Of a DNA stretch of 45,230 bases, positions 1 to 6,741 are shown piece after piece (the stretch's first letter is position 1; every line of letters starts with the position of its first letter). A program made the position numbers and the translations under genes. Origin of the DNA: Clostridia bacterium (GTDB taxonomy: Bacteria > Bacillota > Clostridia > Christensenellales > CAG-138); contig JAUNCT010000009.1 in NCBI GenBank assembly GCA_030526425.1, forward strand, positions 32,748 to 77,977. The letters are read 5' to 3'. The notes beneath the pieces are model-generated. The model searched no databases. It saw only the letters and a list, made by a program, of their open reading frames with translations, and was not told the DNA's origin.

Positions 1-8
1 GTTTTCCC

Positions 9-37
9 TTGCGGTTCGCTTTTCTGTAGTGTATAAT
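9..37 (+). promoter_or_regulatory. Sigma-A promoter of candidate small RNA
   Basis: TTGCGG at 9-14 and a perfect TATAAT at 32-37 are separated by 17 bp. No credible coding frame with a ribosome binding site follows. The predicted transcript would start near 44 and meet a strong terminator near 150. Confidence 0.55.
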
Positions 38-43
38 TTTTTC

Positions 44-160
44 GGTACATGCGGGCGCCGCCCGCTGTCCGAAACGGATCTCAAGTTTGGGTATCTGCGG
101 GAAACGGGCCATCCCCCGGGTGCTTCCCCCATCGCGCACCCGCAGGTATCCATTTTTTTA
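44..160 (+). ncRNA. Candidate small structured RNA, about 115 nt, unknown family
   Basis: This is inferred from promoter, structure and terminator. Downstream of a good promoter the sequence folds into a 6-bp hairpin (51-56 with 60-65), a small hairpin (68-71 with 75-78), and a 13-bp stem with two G-U pairs (89-101 with 139-151), followed at once by seven T (153-159). The inner segment 117-123 could instead pair with 136-142, so two structures compete. No start codon with a Shine-Dalgarno is seen. I looked for hallmarks of SRP RNA, tmRNA and 6S RNA and could not recognise any. It could also be the leader or attenuator of something, but the next gene on this strand begins only at 2498. Confidence 0.4.
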
Positions 161-224
161 TGGCACGTTCTCCGCAGCTGCGGGGCTTTTTCTTTTTCCG
201 GGCATCCGAAACCCGAACAAACAC

Positions 225-264
225 AAAGACACGGCATCCCGGGCGGGGGTCCGTGTCTTTTTTC
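225..264. terminator. Bidirectional terminator after the GGDEF gene
   Basis: Ten-bp stem AAAGACACGG (225-234) with CCGTGTCTTT (251-260), with T tracts on both sides. It ends transcription of the minus-strand diguanylate cyclase. Between the candidate RNA and this site (160-224) I see only a 12-bp palindrome, CCGCAGCTGCGG (172-183). Confidence 0.7.
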
Positions 265-287
265 CGTATCATGTGATTGCGCGGCGG

Positions 288-1370
288 TCACTGTTCCGTT
301 GCCGGGGTCTGCAGTTCTTCCGCCATTGCGAACGAACGGAACACGGCGCAGTCGCGCCCCGCCGCCTTTGCTTCGTAAAGGCACTTGTCCGCCGCACGAC
401 CGAGCGCGTCCGGCGTCGCGCCGGTGCCGTTTTGCACGGTCACCGCACCGAGGCTGATGGTTTGCGTGTAGACGAGGTCTCCAACGCGGAAGGGCGTGGC
501 TGCGAACCCGCGCACGATGGTTTCCGCCCATTGCGCATCCGCCCTGCCGTCGGGAATGAACACGGCGAACTCCTCCCCGCCCCAGCGGCAGACCGCGAGC
601 CCCGTGAGCTTTTCGATGCGGCGCACGGTTTCGGTGAGAACGGCGTCCCCCGTGAAATGCCCGTAGGTGTCGTTGACGTTCTTGAAACGGTCGAGGTCGA
701 AGATGCCCATGCCGCAGGCACCGCTCCCCAAAGGATGCGTATCCACGAGTTCCTTGAAACCGCGGCGGTTGAGCGCCCCCGTCAGCGCGTCGTGCGTGAG
801 GGCGTGGCGGTAGTTGTCGAAGGTCACGGCGCGCAGCGTTTCGAGAAACAGCTGCAGCACGTACACCGCCGCGAACAAAAACGGGAACCGCAGCCGGAAG
901 GACTCGGTGTATTCGTATTGCAGCAGGGCAGCGCCCGCCTTCGTGCGGAAAAAGAAGAGCATGACCGCGAACATGATCGCGCAGAGGATCGAACCGCGCT
1001 TGGTGCGGAACACCAGCAGCCCCAAGCTCGGCAGCAGGGTCAGCCAAATGGCGCTGAAGCCCTCGGGCGAGCCGGAAACGATGAAGAAGGTGTACAGCAG
1101 CACGACCGCGACCTGCAGCATCCCCGAAGCGATGCGAAGCCCCCGCTCGCTCCGCCGCGCCAGCACCACGCCCACGACGCACAGCACGCCGAACAGCGCC
1201 GTTGCGGACATGAGCATCCACTTCGCGGTGATGATGTTGAGCACCGTCATCACGAACGCGACGACGGACAAGATCCCGAAGGTGACGATGAACTGCATGC
1301 GGATGCGTTTCGCCTCGTCGTCCGCAAGGACCGCCAGGCGCAGTTTGAACCGTTGCCACAGGTTGCGCAT
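288..1370 (-). CDS. Membrane-bound diguanylate cyclase (GGDEF domain)
   Basis: Predicted to make cyclic di-GMP from two GTP at the membrane. The 360-aa protein has about six hydrophobic segments in residues 25-180, a helical linker, and a GGDEF domain from about residue 190. Visible motifs are FDLDRFKNVND (residues 224-234, substrate and metal binding) and the active-site GGEEF at 264-268, so catalysis is expected. The inhibitory I-site (RxxD a few residues before GGEEF) is absent, so product inhibition at that site is unlikely. The start is the ATG preceded by GGAAAGG. The gene is monocistronic, with an extended -10 promoter upstream and a terminator downstream. The N-terminal membrane sensor was not assigned to a named family. 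Confidence 0.92.
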   Translation of the reverse strand: MRNLWQRFKLRLAVLADDEAKRIRMQFIVTFGILSVVAFVMTVLNIITAKWMLMSATALFGVLCVVGVVLARRSERGLRIASGMLQVAVVLLYTFFIVSGSPEGFSAIWLTLLPSLGLLVFRTKRGSILCAIMFAVMLFFFRTKAGAALLQYEYTESFRLRFPFLFAAVYVLQLFLETLRAVTFDNYRHALTHDALTGALNRRGFKELVDTHPLGSGACGMGIFDLDRFKNVNDTYGHFTGDAVLTETVRRIEKLTGLAVCRWGGEEFAVFIPDGRADAQWAETIVRGFAATPFRVGDLVYTQTISLGAVTVQNGTGATPDALGRAADKCLYEAKAAGRDCAVFRSFAMAEELQTPATEQ

Positions 1371-1417
1371 CCCGTCACCGCCTTTCCGTCGTTTGAACTG
1401 TCGTTAGAGTGGTGGGT

Positions 1418-1426
1418 ATTATACCA
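1418..1426 (-). promoter_or_regulatory. Extended -10 promoter of the GGDEF gene
   Basis: On the minus strand the sequence reads TGG-TATAAT, an extended -10. No clear -35 is seen. It lies about 50 bp upstream of the start codon. Confidence 0.5.
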
Positions 1427-1457
1427 TACCGCGGCACCACCGTACATCCTTTCGAAC

Positions 1458-1487
1458 AAAAAAACCGGAAGCGCATTGCGCCTCCGG
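1458..1487 (-). terminator. Terminator of the SDR gene
   Basis: Stem 1465-1474 with 1478-1487 (one mismatch), followed on the minus strand by seven T. It separates the SDR gene from the GGDEF gene. Confidence 0.8.
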
Positions 1488-1507
1488 CAAAGTGGAAAAC
1501 AGATGGT

Positions 1508-2308
1508 TTACGGACGCATGCCGAGACCGCCCTCGAGGGTGATGGTCTCACCGGTCATGTACTTGAAGTCGGGGTGTGCGAGCTGCACGCAGACGCGGCC
1601 GATATTCTCCTCGGGGTCGCCGAAGAAGCCCATCGGCGGGGTGTGGACGTTCGCCTTGTACGCTTCGGGATAGGCTTTTTGGAAGTTCTCGAGCTGGCTC
1701 GTCCACGCCAGCGGGCAAACGACGTTGACGTTGATGCCGTCGGGCGCCCACTCGGTCGCGGCGACGCGGGTAAGACCGCGGATGCCTTCCTTCGCGGCGG
1801 CGTATGCGCACTGACCGTAGTTGCCGAACAGACCCGCGCCGGAAGCGAAGTTGATGACGCTGCCCTTCGACTCCTTGAGGTAGGGGTAGCACGCCTGCAT
1901 ATAATAGAACGCCGCGTACAGACCGGAGTAGACCGCGAGGTCGAACTGCTCGGTGGTGTGCGCCGCCAGGGTCACGCCGGAAGCCGAAGCCTGCGCGTTG
2001 TTGATGAGCACGTCGATGCCGCCGAAGGTTTCCGCCGCCTTTTCCGCAACGGACTTGGCGATCGCCGCGTTGTCGGAGCCGTTCGCGATATCCGCCTGCA
2101 CGGGCAGGACCTTCACGCCGTACAGACGCTCGAGCTCTTCCTTCGCGTCCTCGAGCTTTTTGACGTTGCGCCCGGTAATGACGATGTTCGCGCCTTCCTT
2201 TGCGTATGCGGTCGCGATGCCGTAGCCGATGGAGCCCGCCTTGCCGTTTTCGAGAACAGCGCGTCCGCCGCCGGTGATGATCACGGTCTTGCCGTTGAAG
2301 TGACCCAT
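1508..2308 (-). CDS. Short-chain dehydrogenase/reductase (SDR)
   Basis: NAD(P)-dependent oxidoreductase with a Rossmann fold, cytoplasmic, 266 aa. The cofactor region TGGG starts at residue 12. The glycine motif is interrupted by about ten residues before SIGYGIA (26-32), an arrangement reminiscent of enoyl-ACP reductases. The catalytic set is classical: NNA at 103-105, Ser156 and YxxxK at 169-173. The C-terminus GETITLEGG fits the family. The substrate is unknown. The start has a strong AGGAGG seven bases upstream. The gene is monocistronic, with a good promoter and a palindrome-rich 5' leader that suggests specific regulation. Family assignment is secure, the reaction is not. Confidence 0.88.
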   Translation of the reverse strand: MGHFNGKTVIITGGGRAVLENGKAGSIGYGIATAYAKEGANIVITGRNVKKLEDAKEELERLYGVKVLPVQADIANGSDNAAIAKSVAEKAAETFGGIDVLINNAQASASGVTLAAHTTEQFDLAVYSGLYAAFYYMQACYPYLKESKGSVINFASGAGLFGNYGQCAYAAAKEGIRGLTRVAATEWAPDGINVNVVCPLAWTSQLENFQKAYPEAYKANVHTPPMGFFGDPEENIGRVCVQLAHPDFKYMTGETITLEGGLGMRP

Positions 2309-2327
2309 GGGTTTATCCTCCTGAATT

Positions 2328-2354
2328 TATCGATACAGATCGATCTTATCGATA
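2328..2354. promoter_or_regulatory. Palindromic operator candidate in the SDR leader
   Basis: Two TATCGATA octamers (2328-2335 and 2347-2354) flank a central GATCGATC (2338-2345), giving near dyad symmetry over 27 bp. It lies just downstream of the SDR transcription start and upstream of the ribosome binding site, where a repressor would block transcription. The regulator is not identified. Confidence 0.4.
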
Positions 2355-2368
2355 TTGTTGATATTATC

Positions 2369-2396
2369 ATTATACCGCGCCCCACCGGGATTTCAA
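2369..2396 (-). promoter_or_regulatory. Sigma-A promoter of the SDR gene
   Basis: On the minus strand TTGAAA (2391-2396) and TATAAT (2369-2374) are 16 bp apart. Confidence 0.65.
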
Positions 2397-2401
2397 GGGG
2401 T

Positions 2402-2417
2402 CCGCGAAGCTTCGCGG
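2402..2417. promoter_or_regulatory. Perfect 16-bp palindrome between divergent promoters
   Basis: CCGCGAAGCTTCGCGG is its own reverse complement. It sits between the SDR promoter and the promoter of the repeat protein, with no T tract, so an operator is more likely than a terminator. It overlaps a second imperfect hairpin (2414-2431). Confidence 0.3.
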
Positions 2418-2433
2418 CAGTTTCTTGCCGCGG

Positions 2434-2462
2434 TTGACGGGGCACCGCATCGATCCTATACT
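2434..2462 (+). promoter_or_regulatory. Sigma-A promoter of the three-repeat secreted protein
   Basis: TTGACG (2434-2439), 17-bp spacer, TATACT (2457-2462). Confidence 0.65.
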
Positions 2463-2497
2463 GAGAGGGTATTTTGCAATTTCACGGAGGACCGCAA

Positions 2498-4072
2498 ATG
2501 AAACGTTTCTTTGCCGCTGTGCTCGCGGCGCTGTGTTTGGCGCTGTTCCCCTGCGCCGTGGGGGCGGAAGCGCCCGCAGACACCCTTGCCTTTCTGACCG
2601 GACGCCTGACGGATTGGGTCCGCGGCGACCACTACCGCACGATGCGCGACACCGCTTCCGCAATGCTCGGTGCGCCTGCGCGCGACCTGACCGTCGACCG
2701 TGTCCTGTGCGTCAACGCCGACGACATCGGCAGCGGCAGACTTCCCGTTTCCCTCATCTGCGTGCAGGGTGCCGCCGAGTACGCCGCCGACGGCGGCTTG
2801 TTCAACGAGCTGCTGCTCGTTGCCGACCCCGAAACCTGCACGCTGTACGATGCGACCGTTGCCGACCCCGCGTGGGCAAACGCCGGAGGCACGAAGGAGC
2901 AGGCGATCTTTTCGCTGCTGAACGGTCCCCTCTGCGGCTCCCGCTACGACGGGGAACTCCTCTCCCCCACCGAGACCCGCACCGAGCTCGGTGCGGATGA
3001 GATCGCCGCGATCAACGCCGCCCTTGCCGAAGTTTACGCCGAAGAGCGCGCCGTTGCCGCCTCGGACAAAGCCGCCGCGCACGCCGTTTCCCCGGAGGAG
3101 CTTGCGACTCTGACGGAAGCCCTGAAGACCTTAGTTTCCGGCGATGCGTACCTTGCCCGCAAAGCGGCGTTCGAAAACGCGACCGCTTCCACAGCGCGCG
3201 ATCCGTTCGTGCGCGATATCATCGCCTTGACCGCCGAGGGGGTCGGTCCCAGGAACCTGACCCTGCGCCTACTGTGTGTGCGCCTCGGTGCCGATTGGGC
3301 GGAGAACGACTGCGGCTACGACAGCATGCTGTTCCTCATGGACCGCGACAGCGGAACGTTCCTTTCCCAATTCGATGCCGACCCCGCGTGGGCAAACACC
3401 GAAGGCACGAAGGAACAGCAGTACTTTTACCTGATGAACGGTCCCCTGTGCAGTGCCGACTACAGCGGCGCGGAGCTCATCTCTCCTTCGGAGACCCGCA
3501 CCTTCCTCGGTGCCGGGGAGATCGCCCCGATCGACGCCGCCCTTGCCGAGATCTGCGATGAGGAGCGCGCCGCCGAACTCGCCGGCAAAGCAGCCGCGCA
3601 CGCCGTTTCCCCCGATGATCTCACAGCCCTGACGGAAGCCCTGAAGACCTTTGTTTCCGGCGATGCGTACCTTGCCCGCAAAGCCACATTCGAAAACACG
3701 ACCGCTTCCAATGTGGGCGTTCCGTCCGTGCGGGAGATCGTTGCCGTGACCGCAGAAGGTCTCGGCATGCAGGAACTGACCATGCGCTTGCTGTGCGTGC
3801 GCCTCGATGCCGCTTGGGCGGAGGACGGTTGCCTTTCCGAGAGCCTGATGTTCTTCATGGACCGCGACAGCGGAGCGGGCCTCTCCCAATTCGATATCGA
3901 CCCCGCATGGGCCAACGCCGACGGCACGCAGGAACAGCTGCTGTGGTATGCGGTTTCGGGTCCCTTCGGCGGGTCCGACTACGACGGCGGTCCCGTGCTC
4001 ATCGACGGTGAGATGCGCACCGTCCTTCCCGCGGAAGATGTCGCCGGGGTCAACGCCGCGCTTGCGGAATAA
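2498..4072 (+). CDS. Secreted protein of three tandem ~172-residue repeats, unknown function
   Basis: I do not recognise the family. The 524-aa protein begins with a signal peptide (residues 1-25, ending in GAEA) and then consists almost entirely of three consecutive copies of a module. Shared landmarks in each copy include VSGDAYLARK, DPAWAN followed by GT(K/Q)EQ, NGPLC or SGPFG, and an LL-CV strand. No LPXTG, lipobox or C-terminal membrane anchor is visible, so it is probably released or bound through a partner. The start chosen is the ATG preceded by GGAGG at 2486-2490, because an earlier in-frame ATG lacks both signal sequence and binding site. It is monocistronic, between its own promoter and a strong terminator. 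Confidence 0.8.
   Translation: MKRFFAAVLAALCLALFPCAVGAEAPADTLAFLTGRLTDWVRGDHYRTMRDTASAMLGAPARDLTVDRVLCVNADDIGSGRLPVSLICVQGAAEYAADGGLFNELLLVADPETCTLYDATVADPAWANAGGTKEQAIFSLLNGPLCGSRYDGELLSPTETRTELGADEIAAINAALAEVYAEERAVAASDKAAAHAVSPEELATLTEALKTLVSGDAYLARKAAFENATASTARDPFVRDIIALTAEGVGPRNLTLRLLCVRLGADWAENDCGYDSMLFLMDRDSGTFLSQFDADPAWANTEGTKEQQYFYLMNGPLCSADYSGAELISPSETRTFLGAGEIAPIDAALAEICDEERAAELAGKAAAHAVSPDDLTALTEALKTFVSGDAYLARKATFENTTASNVGVPSVREIVAVTAEGLGMQELTMRLLCVRLDAAWAEDGCLSESLMFFMDRDSGAGLSQFDIDPAWANADGTQEQLLWYAVSGPFGGSDYDGGPVLIDGEMRTVLPAEDVAGVNAALAE
2579..4069 (+). repeat. Three in-frame tandem repeats, periods 516 and 519 bp
   Basis: The segment starting GACCCCGC recurs at 2864, 3380 and 3899, and the segment around 3111-3166 recurs 519 bp later with nearly identical bases. 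The periods differ by one codon. Copies 2 and 3 are closer to each other than to copy 1 in their N-terminal halves. Confidence 0.85.
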
Positions 4073-4084
4073 CAACGAACACAC

Positions 4085-4118
4085 AAAAAAGGAGAAGGAC
4101 GGGTCCTTCTCCTTTTTC
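4085..4118. terminator. Bidirectional terminator between repeat protein and rubrerythrin
   Basis: A 14-bp stem built on AAGGAGAAGGA/TCCTTCTCCTT with flanking A and T tracts serves the two convergent genes. Confidence 0.85.
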
Positions 4119-4140
4119 ATTTGCCTTATGGGCGTTTCGA

Positions 4141-4686
4141 TTAGCCGAAGTAACGCTCGAGCAGGCCTTTGAACGCCTTGCCGTGACGGGCTTCGTCGCG
4201 CGCCATCTCGTGGACGGTGTCGTGGATCGCATCGAGACCCAGTTCCTTCGCGCGCTTTGCGAGGTCGAACTTGCCGGCGGTCGCACCGTTCTCGGCTTCG
4301 ACGCGCATCTCGAGGTTCTTCTTGGTGCTGTCGGTGATGACTTCGCCGAGGAGCTCCGCGAACTTCGCCGCGTGCTCAGCCTCTTCGTAAGCCGCCTTCT
4401 CCCAGTAGAGACCGATCTCGGGGTAGCCCTCGCGGTGCGCAACGCGCGCCATCGCCAGGTACATACCGACTTCGCTGCACTCGCCGTTGAAGTTGGCGCG
4501 CAGATCCGCGATGATATCCTCGCGAACGCCCTGCGCAACGCCGACAACGTGCTCGGCTGCCCAGCTCATCTCAGCCGCAGCCTCGGTGAACTTCTCACCG
4601 GCGACGTGGCACTGGGGGCACTCGGTCGGGGGGGTGGGGCCTTCATGTACGTAACCGCAGACGGGGCAGATCCATTTCTTGTTCAT
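4141..4686 (-). CDS. Reverse rubrerythrin (N-terminal rubredoxin plus ferritin-like diiron domain)
   Basis: Cytoplasmic non-haem iron protein that reduces hydrogen peroxide (and probably oxygen) in anaerobes using electrons passed through its rubredoxin centre. The 181-aa protein has CPVCG (Cys7, Cys10) and CPQC (Cys23, Cys26) ligands first, then a four-helix diiron domain with repeated E...ExxH features, for example EEAEH and DEARHG. This domain order is reversed relative to classical rubrerythrin. The start is the ATG just before the first rubredoxin strand, preceded by AAGGATGG. A longer frame beginning 45 bases upstream would add a tail not typical of the family. It lies beside a Fur-family gene on the same strand, which fits oxidative-stress or metal control. 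Confidence 0.92.
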   Translation of the reverse strand: MNKKWICPVCGYVHEGPTPPTECPQCHVAGEKFTEAAAEMSWAAEHVVGVAQGVREDIIADLRANFNGECSEVGMYLAMARVAHREGYPEIGLYWEKAAYEEAEHAAKFAELLGEVITDSTKKNLEMRVEAENGATAGKFDLAKRAKELGLDAIHDTVHEMARDEARHGKAFKGLLERYFG

Positions 4687-4715
4687 CGTAGAATACCATC
4701 CTTTTTTGAATTTTT

Positions 4716-4730
4716 TGTCATTTTGTGACA
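4716..4730. promoter_or_regulatory. Inverted repeat operator candidate upstream of rubrerythrin
   Basis: TGTCA (4716-4720) and TGACA (4726-4730) flank five bases, placed at about +1 to +20 of the rubrerythrin transcript. It does not match the PerR consensus. Confidence 0.35.
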
Positions 4731-4740
4731 TTGTGTTCTT

Positions 4741-4749
4741 ATTATATCA
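4741..4749 (-). promoter_or_regulatory. Extended -10 promoter of rubrerythrin
   Basis: On the minus strand it reads TGA-TATAAT. It lies between the Fur-family stop codon and the rubrerythrin gene, so rubrerythrin can be transcribed separately. Confidence 0.5.
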
Positions 4750-4782
4750 CCGTAACGGGTACGATAACAGACTTGATTTGTT

Positions 4783-5142
4783 TTATGCCCGGCAGGCGGG
4801 GCACAGGCAGCGGATGCAGAGCTCATAGCTTGCGATCTCTCCCCCGGCGACCCGTTCGAGTTCGGGGCGGATATCCGGCAGCGGGAAGTCGCCGAAGGCA
4901 CCGCAGGAGGGGCAGACCGTGTGCGCATGGTCGCACACCGTTTTGTCGAAGATATCGGGAGAACCCGGCACCGGGATGCGGCGGACGAGCCCATTGTCGG
5001 CCAGCTGCCCGAGGATGCGGTAAACGCTTGCCATCGAGACCGTGACCCCGTGGGATTTGGCGTACACGTACATCTCTTCCGCGGTCATGTGCCCTTCGGA
5101 CCCGCGGAGCAGTTCGAGCAGTTCGTTTGCGCGTGCCGTCAT
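4783..5142 (-). CDS. Fur-family transcriptional regulator (PerR/Fur type)
   Basis: Metal-dependent repressor of about 119 aa. An N-terminal winged helix (residues 1-60, with SMASVYRILGQL as recognition region) is followed by a dimerisation domain with DHAH (71-74) and zinc-binding cysteines: Cys77/Cys80, and Cys109, Cys112, Cys114 and Cys117 near the C-terminus. Whether it senses iron, zinc or peroxide cannot be decided from sequence. The rubrerythrin neighbour favours a PerR-like role. The start chosen is the ATG preceded by AAGGAG. An upstream in-frame ATG lies inside the operator and lacks a binding site. A perfect Fur-box-like palindrome directly upstream implies autoregulation. Confidence 0.88.
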   Translation of the reverse strand: MTARANELLELLRGSEGHMTAEEMYVYAKSHGVTVSMASVYRILGQLADNGLVRRIPVPGSPDIFDKTVCDHAHTVCPSCGAFGDFPLPDIRPELERVAGGEIASYELCIRCLCPACRA

Positions 5143-5165
5143 TGCCGTTTGCTCCTTCGTTTCTG

Positions 5166-5186
5166 TAAGAATGAGAATCATTCTTA
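5166..5186. promoter_or_regulatory. Fur-box-like operator
   Basis: TAAGAATGA and TCATTCTTA are perfect inverted arms around GAA (21 bp). The core resembles the Fur/PerR family consensus (TGATAATNATTATCA) but has G and C at positions usually A/T. It sits just upstream of the regulator gene. A TTGACA on the minus strand (5220-5225) may be its -35. Confidence 0.65.
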
Positions 5187-5249
5187 ACTTGGTTATAGCT
5201 TACCATGGGTATGAACGCTTGTCAACGGCTTTTTTCGCAAAACGGAAAA

Positions 5250-5288
5250 AAGAAAGATCCCTCCCCCCGGGAACGGGAAGAGGGATCG
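5250..5288 (-). terminator. Terminator of the CmpB-like gene
   Basis: GATCCCTC (5257-5264) pairs with GAGGGATC (5280-5287), with a T-rich tract following on the minus strand. Confidence 0.65.
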
Positions 5289-5294
5289 TACCGG

Positions 5295-6074
5295 TCAGGC
5301 GTTCGCGCCGGACTTTTTGTCCTTGTGCTTTTCGCGAAGCTGCTGCAGTTCGTGACGGCGGCGCTCCACCGAGTTGCGGACCTGGGTGCCCAGACTCTTT
5401 TTGTTGACGAGGAACGGGAAGAAGAACGCGGTCTTCTTCCGTTCGGTCTCCTCGTCGTCGCGCGCATCGGTCTTGAGGCGTTCGAAGTGGATGACGATGC
5501 CCGCCTCCTTCGCCATCTTGCGCAGCTTGACGATGATCGCGGAGGAGTTCGCCACGTCGATGAGGAAGATGCCGTAGAACAAGCCGATGAAGAACGAGAA
5601 CGCGAGGTTGCGGCTCAGCCAGATGAGCATGTTCGTCACGCGCGGGTAAATGAGGAAATAGAACAGCGCGCTCAGCACCGCCCAGAAGAACGAGTACAGC
5701 GGGCAGATGAGCCCCTGCACATTGAAACGGTTTTGACGGTAATCCCACAGGCGGACGTTGTAGACCTTGAGCAGGAAGATACCCGCGATGTATTCGATGA
5801 CCGTCATCGTCAGCGCCATCATGGTGAACAGCACCGTGCGGCGCCACGCAAGGCTTGCGATCGGGATGCTGTCCTCCAGCATCGCAGCCATGAGATACAG
5901 CGCCATCAGACCGAAGCCGTACAGCGGCAGCCACGGACCCGAGCAGAAGCCGGGGTTGAGCCACTTGCGTTCGGGGTTCGCATCCGAAAAGAAGCGGCGG
6001 AAGATGACCTCGATGCACCAGCCGGCGAGCGCGCCGACGGAGAACAGGAACGCCAGAATCAAAAACAGACCCAT
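5295..6074 (-). CDS. CmpB-family multi-pass membrane protein (putative ABC-transporter type IV)
   Basis: The 259-aa membrane protein matches the CmpB-like family (PF06541) often annotated as a putative ABC transporter permease of unknown function. Visible family features are the N-terminal GWCIEVIFRR, GPWLPLYGFG, IEYIAGIFLLKVYNVRLWDYR and NVQGLICPLYSFFW. About six membrane helices cover residues 1-185, and the last 70 residues are charged and probably cytosolic. No ATPase partner is nearby, so a transport role is not supported by context. The start is the ATG seven bases after GGGAGG. A TTG two codons upstream is less likely. Family placement is firm, function unknown. Confidence 0.82.
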   Translation of the reverse strand: MGLFLILAFLFSVGALAGWCIEVIFRRFFSDANPERKWLNPGFCSGPWLPLYGFGLMALYLMAAMLEDSIPIASLAWRRTVLFTMMALTMTVIEYIAGIFLLKVYNVRLWDYRQNRFNVQGLICPLYSFFWAVLSALFYFLIYPRVTNMLIWLSRNLAFSFFIGLFYGIFLIDVANSSAIIVKLRKMAKEAGIVIHFERLKTDARDDEETERKKTAFFFPFLVNKKSLGTQVRNSVERRRHELQQLREKHKDKKSGANA

Positions 6075-6136
6075 ATTCAAACCTCCCCCTGCCGTGAAGC
6101 CCGGCAGTGATAAAAAATTTTAAAGACAGTGTCCCC

Positions 6137-6165
6137 ATTATAATGGGTTTTCCCGCGGAACGGAA
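6137..6165 (-). promoter_or_regulatory. Promoter of the CmpB-like gene
   Basis: Minus-strand TATAAT (6137-6142) with a weak TTCCGT at -35 (17 bp). The -10 lies in CATTATAATG, which is palindromic, so it could work in either direction. A TGCCG/CGGCA hairpin follows in the leader just before the ribosome binding site. Confidence 0.45.
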
Positions 6166-6281
6166 CCCCCTAACCGCGGGATGCGGTCATCCCGTGTCTC
6201 CCGCCCGTTGCTGTCCGTTTTATTGCCCTTTCCGCGGGGTACACTCATGGTGTCAAAAGAAAACGGAAAGGGAGAACGAAC

Positions 6282-6692
6282 ATGAAGAAGATCTGGTTCA
6301 CCATCGCGGGAACGCGCTATCAACACGGAAAGGAGTTCCTCGAGCCGGGCATGGAGGTCCGCCTCGTCAAGGAACCGGACAACGAATTCGACAGCGAGGC
6401 GATCCTCGTGAAGATCGACGGTCTCGGAACGATCGGTCACGTCGCCAACAGCGTGCGCACGCGCATCGGCGAATCCTCCAGCGCAGGACGCATCTACGAC
6501 AAGTTCGATACGACCGCCCGCGGCATCATCCGCTTCAATGTGGACGGCGGCGTCGTTTGCGAGCTCGTTCTCGGCGAAAACGAAACCGATGAAGACTGCG
6601 GGGAGCTCGAAGAGCCCCGCAAAACCGGCATCCTCTTGCCGGACGAGCCGCCGATGAAGGACTGCGGACCCGAAGAGGTGGTCTTCTTCTGA
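6282..6692 (+). CDS. Small stand-alone HIRAN-domain protein
   Basis: The 136-aa protein matches the HIRAN domain, which in helicase fusions such as HLTF binds single-stranded or 3' DNA ends. The signature is seen as the YxHG start (residues 13-16), MEVRLVKEPDNEFDSEAI (24-41) and the IGHV strand. The domain fills residues 1-105, and an acidic proline-containing tail follows. No helicase or nuclease is encoded next to it, so the protein is stand-alone. The start is an ATG after GGAAAGGGAGAA. A DNA-repair or stalled-fork role is inferred only from family knowledge. A 7-bp inverted repeat, CCCGCGG/CCGCGGG (6152-6180), lies upstream. Confidence 0.8.
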   Translation: MKKIWFTIAGTRYQHGKEFLEPGMEVRLVKEPDNEFDSEAILVKIDGLGTIGHVANSVRTRIGESSSAGRIYDKFDTTARGIIRFNVDGGVVCELVLGENETDEDCGELEEPRKTGILLPDEPPMKDCGPEEVVFF

Positions 6693-6705
6693 GACCCGGA
6701 AGCGA

Positions 6706-6740
6706 AAAGACCGTACGCGCTTGCGTACGGTCTTTGTCTT
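6706..6740. terminator. Bidirectional terminator after HIRAN and DUF975 genes
   Basis: Perfect 13-bp stem (6706-6718 with 6723-6735), GCTT loop, T-rich flank. Confidence 0.9.
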
Positions 6741-6741
6741 T

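Noticed and set aside
44..160. Known RNA families (SRP RNA, tmRNA, 6S) for the left-edge RNA
   Set aside because: Length and conserved sequence elements of these RNAs were not visible. Left as an unassigned candidate.
6174..6222. Promoter for the HIRAN gene with TTGCCC and TACACT
   Set aside because: The two hexamers are only 11 bp apart and other pairings are weak, so no promoter is claimed.
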